From an uncultured beta proteobacterium (GTDB lineage Bacteria > Pseudomonadota > Gammaproteobacteria > Burkholderiales > Rhodocyclaceae), in the NCBI GenBank assembly GCA_903916205.1, contig CAIWVX010000144.1, positions 1 to 9,342 of the forward strand: a DNA stretch of 9,342 nucleotides. The letters are read 5' to 3'. The translations under genes and the position numbers were made by a program. Below the pieces are notes generated by a model. That model saw only the letters and a program-made list of their open reading frames with translations, made no database searches and was not told where the DNA came from. Numbering within the stretch: position 1 is the stretch's first letter; each line of letters begins with the position of its first letter. Shown one piece after another: positions 9,300 through 9,342 of the stretch.

Positions 9300-9342
9300 T
9301 CAGGCGGCGAGTGCCGCATGAACTTGGGCAAGATACTGTTGA
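9300..9342 (-). CDS. C-terminal end of a gene entering from the right edge (unidentified)
   Basis: On the minus strand, one frame gives 13 residues, QQYLAQVHAALAA, ending in tandem stops TGA-TAA (9302-9297). Tandem stops and a helix-like, Ala-rich tail are consistent with a real C-terminus, but the fragment is too short to name. It could be a chromosomal gene preceding the TPR gene or the end of a transposase, given the repeat-like sequence between 9178 and 9290. Confidence 0.3.
   Translation of the reverse strand, partial: QQYLAQVHAALAA

Noticed and set aside
9125..9331. Minus-strand 68-codon frame starting at TTG and overlapping the TPR start
   Set aside because: Its translation looks like read-through of non-coding AT-rich sequence. 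Another frame has tandem stops at 9297-9302 after a plausible C-terminus, and the TPR gene has its own good Shine-Dalgarno.

Overview
The window comes from a Gram-negative proteobacterium, most likely a betaproteobacterium. It carries an lptD gene divergent from an amgK-murU-like pair, a TPR-lolB-ispE cluster, and a protein set devoted to LPS, lipoproteins and peptidoglycan. Family resemblance suggests the Nitrosomonadales/Rhodocyclales side of the class, but the sequence alone does not fix this. Base composition is moderately GC-rich and looks even across the window. I see no tRNA, rRNA or CRISPR array, and only weak hints of a mobile element at the right edge.

Layout. (1) Bases 1-2714, minus strand: one uninterrupted reading frame of 904 codons that runs off the left edge. 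It encodes a signal peptide, a complete PagP-type lipid A palmitoyltransferase, a linker with a (Gly-Gly-Thr)5 repeat, and an LptD LPS-export protein (periplasmic domain plus the first part of the barrel). This PagP-LptD fusion is the outstanding feature. (2) Bases 2715-2829: a 115-base divergent regulatory region. (3) Bases 2830-5869, plus strand: amgK-like sugar kinase, murU-like nucleotidyltransferase and pepP aminopeptidase P, joined by overlapping stop/start codons. (4) Bases 5894-9128, minus strand: a TPR-repeat exported protein, lolB and ispE, read in that order; it converges on pepP across a 24-base gap. (5) Bases 9129-9342: a non-coding stretch, then the last 13 codons of a gene entering from the right edge, possibly with an insertion-sequence end.

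How the genes fit together. LptD places LPS in the outer leaflet of the outer membrane, PagP adds palmitate to lipid A there, and LolB inserts outer-membrane lipoproteins (in other bacteria the LptD partner LptE is one of these). AmgK and MurU recycle peptidoglycan sugars to UDP-MurNAc, and IspE makes isoprenoid precursors that include the undecaprenyl carrier. The window is therefore largely an envelope-building neighbourhood. Joining PagP to LptD in one chain would put a lipid A-modifying enzyme at the point where LPS emerges on the surface.
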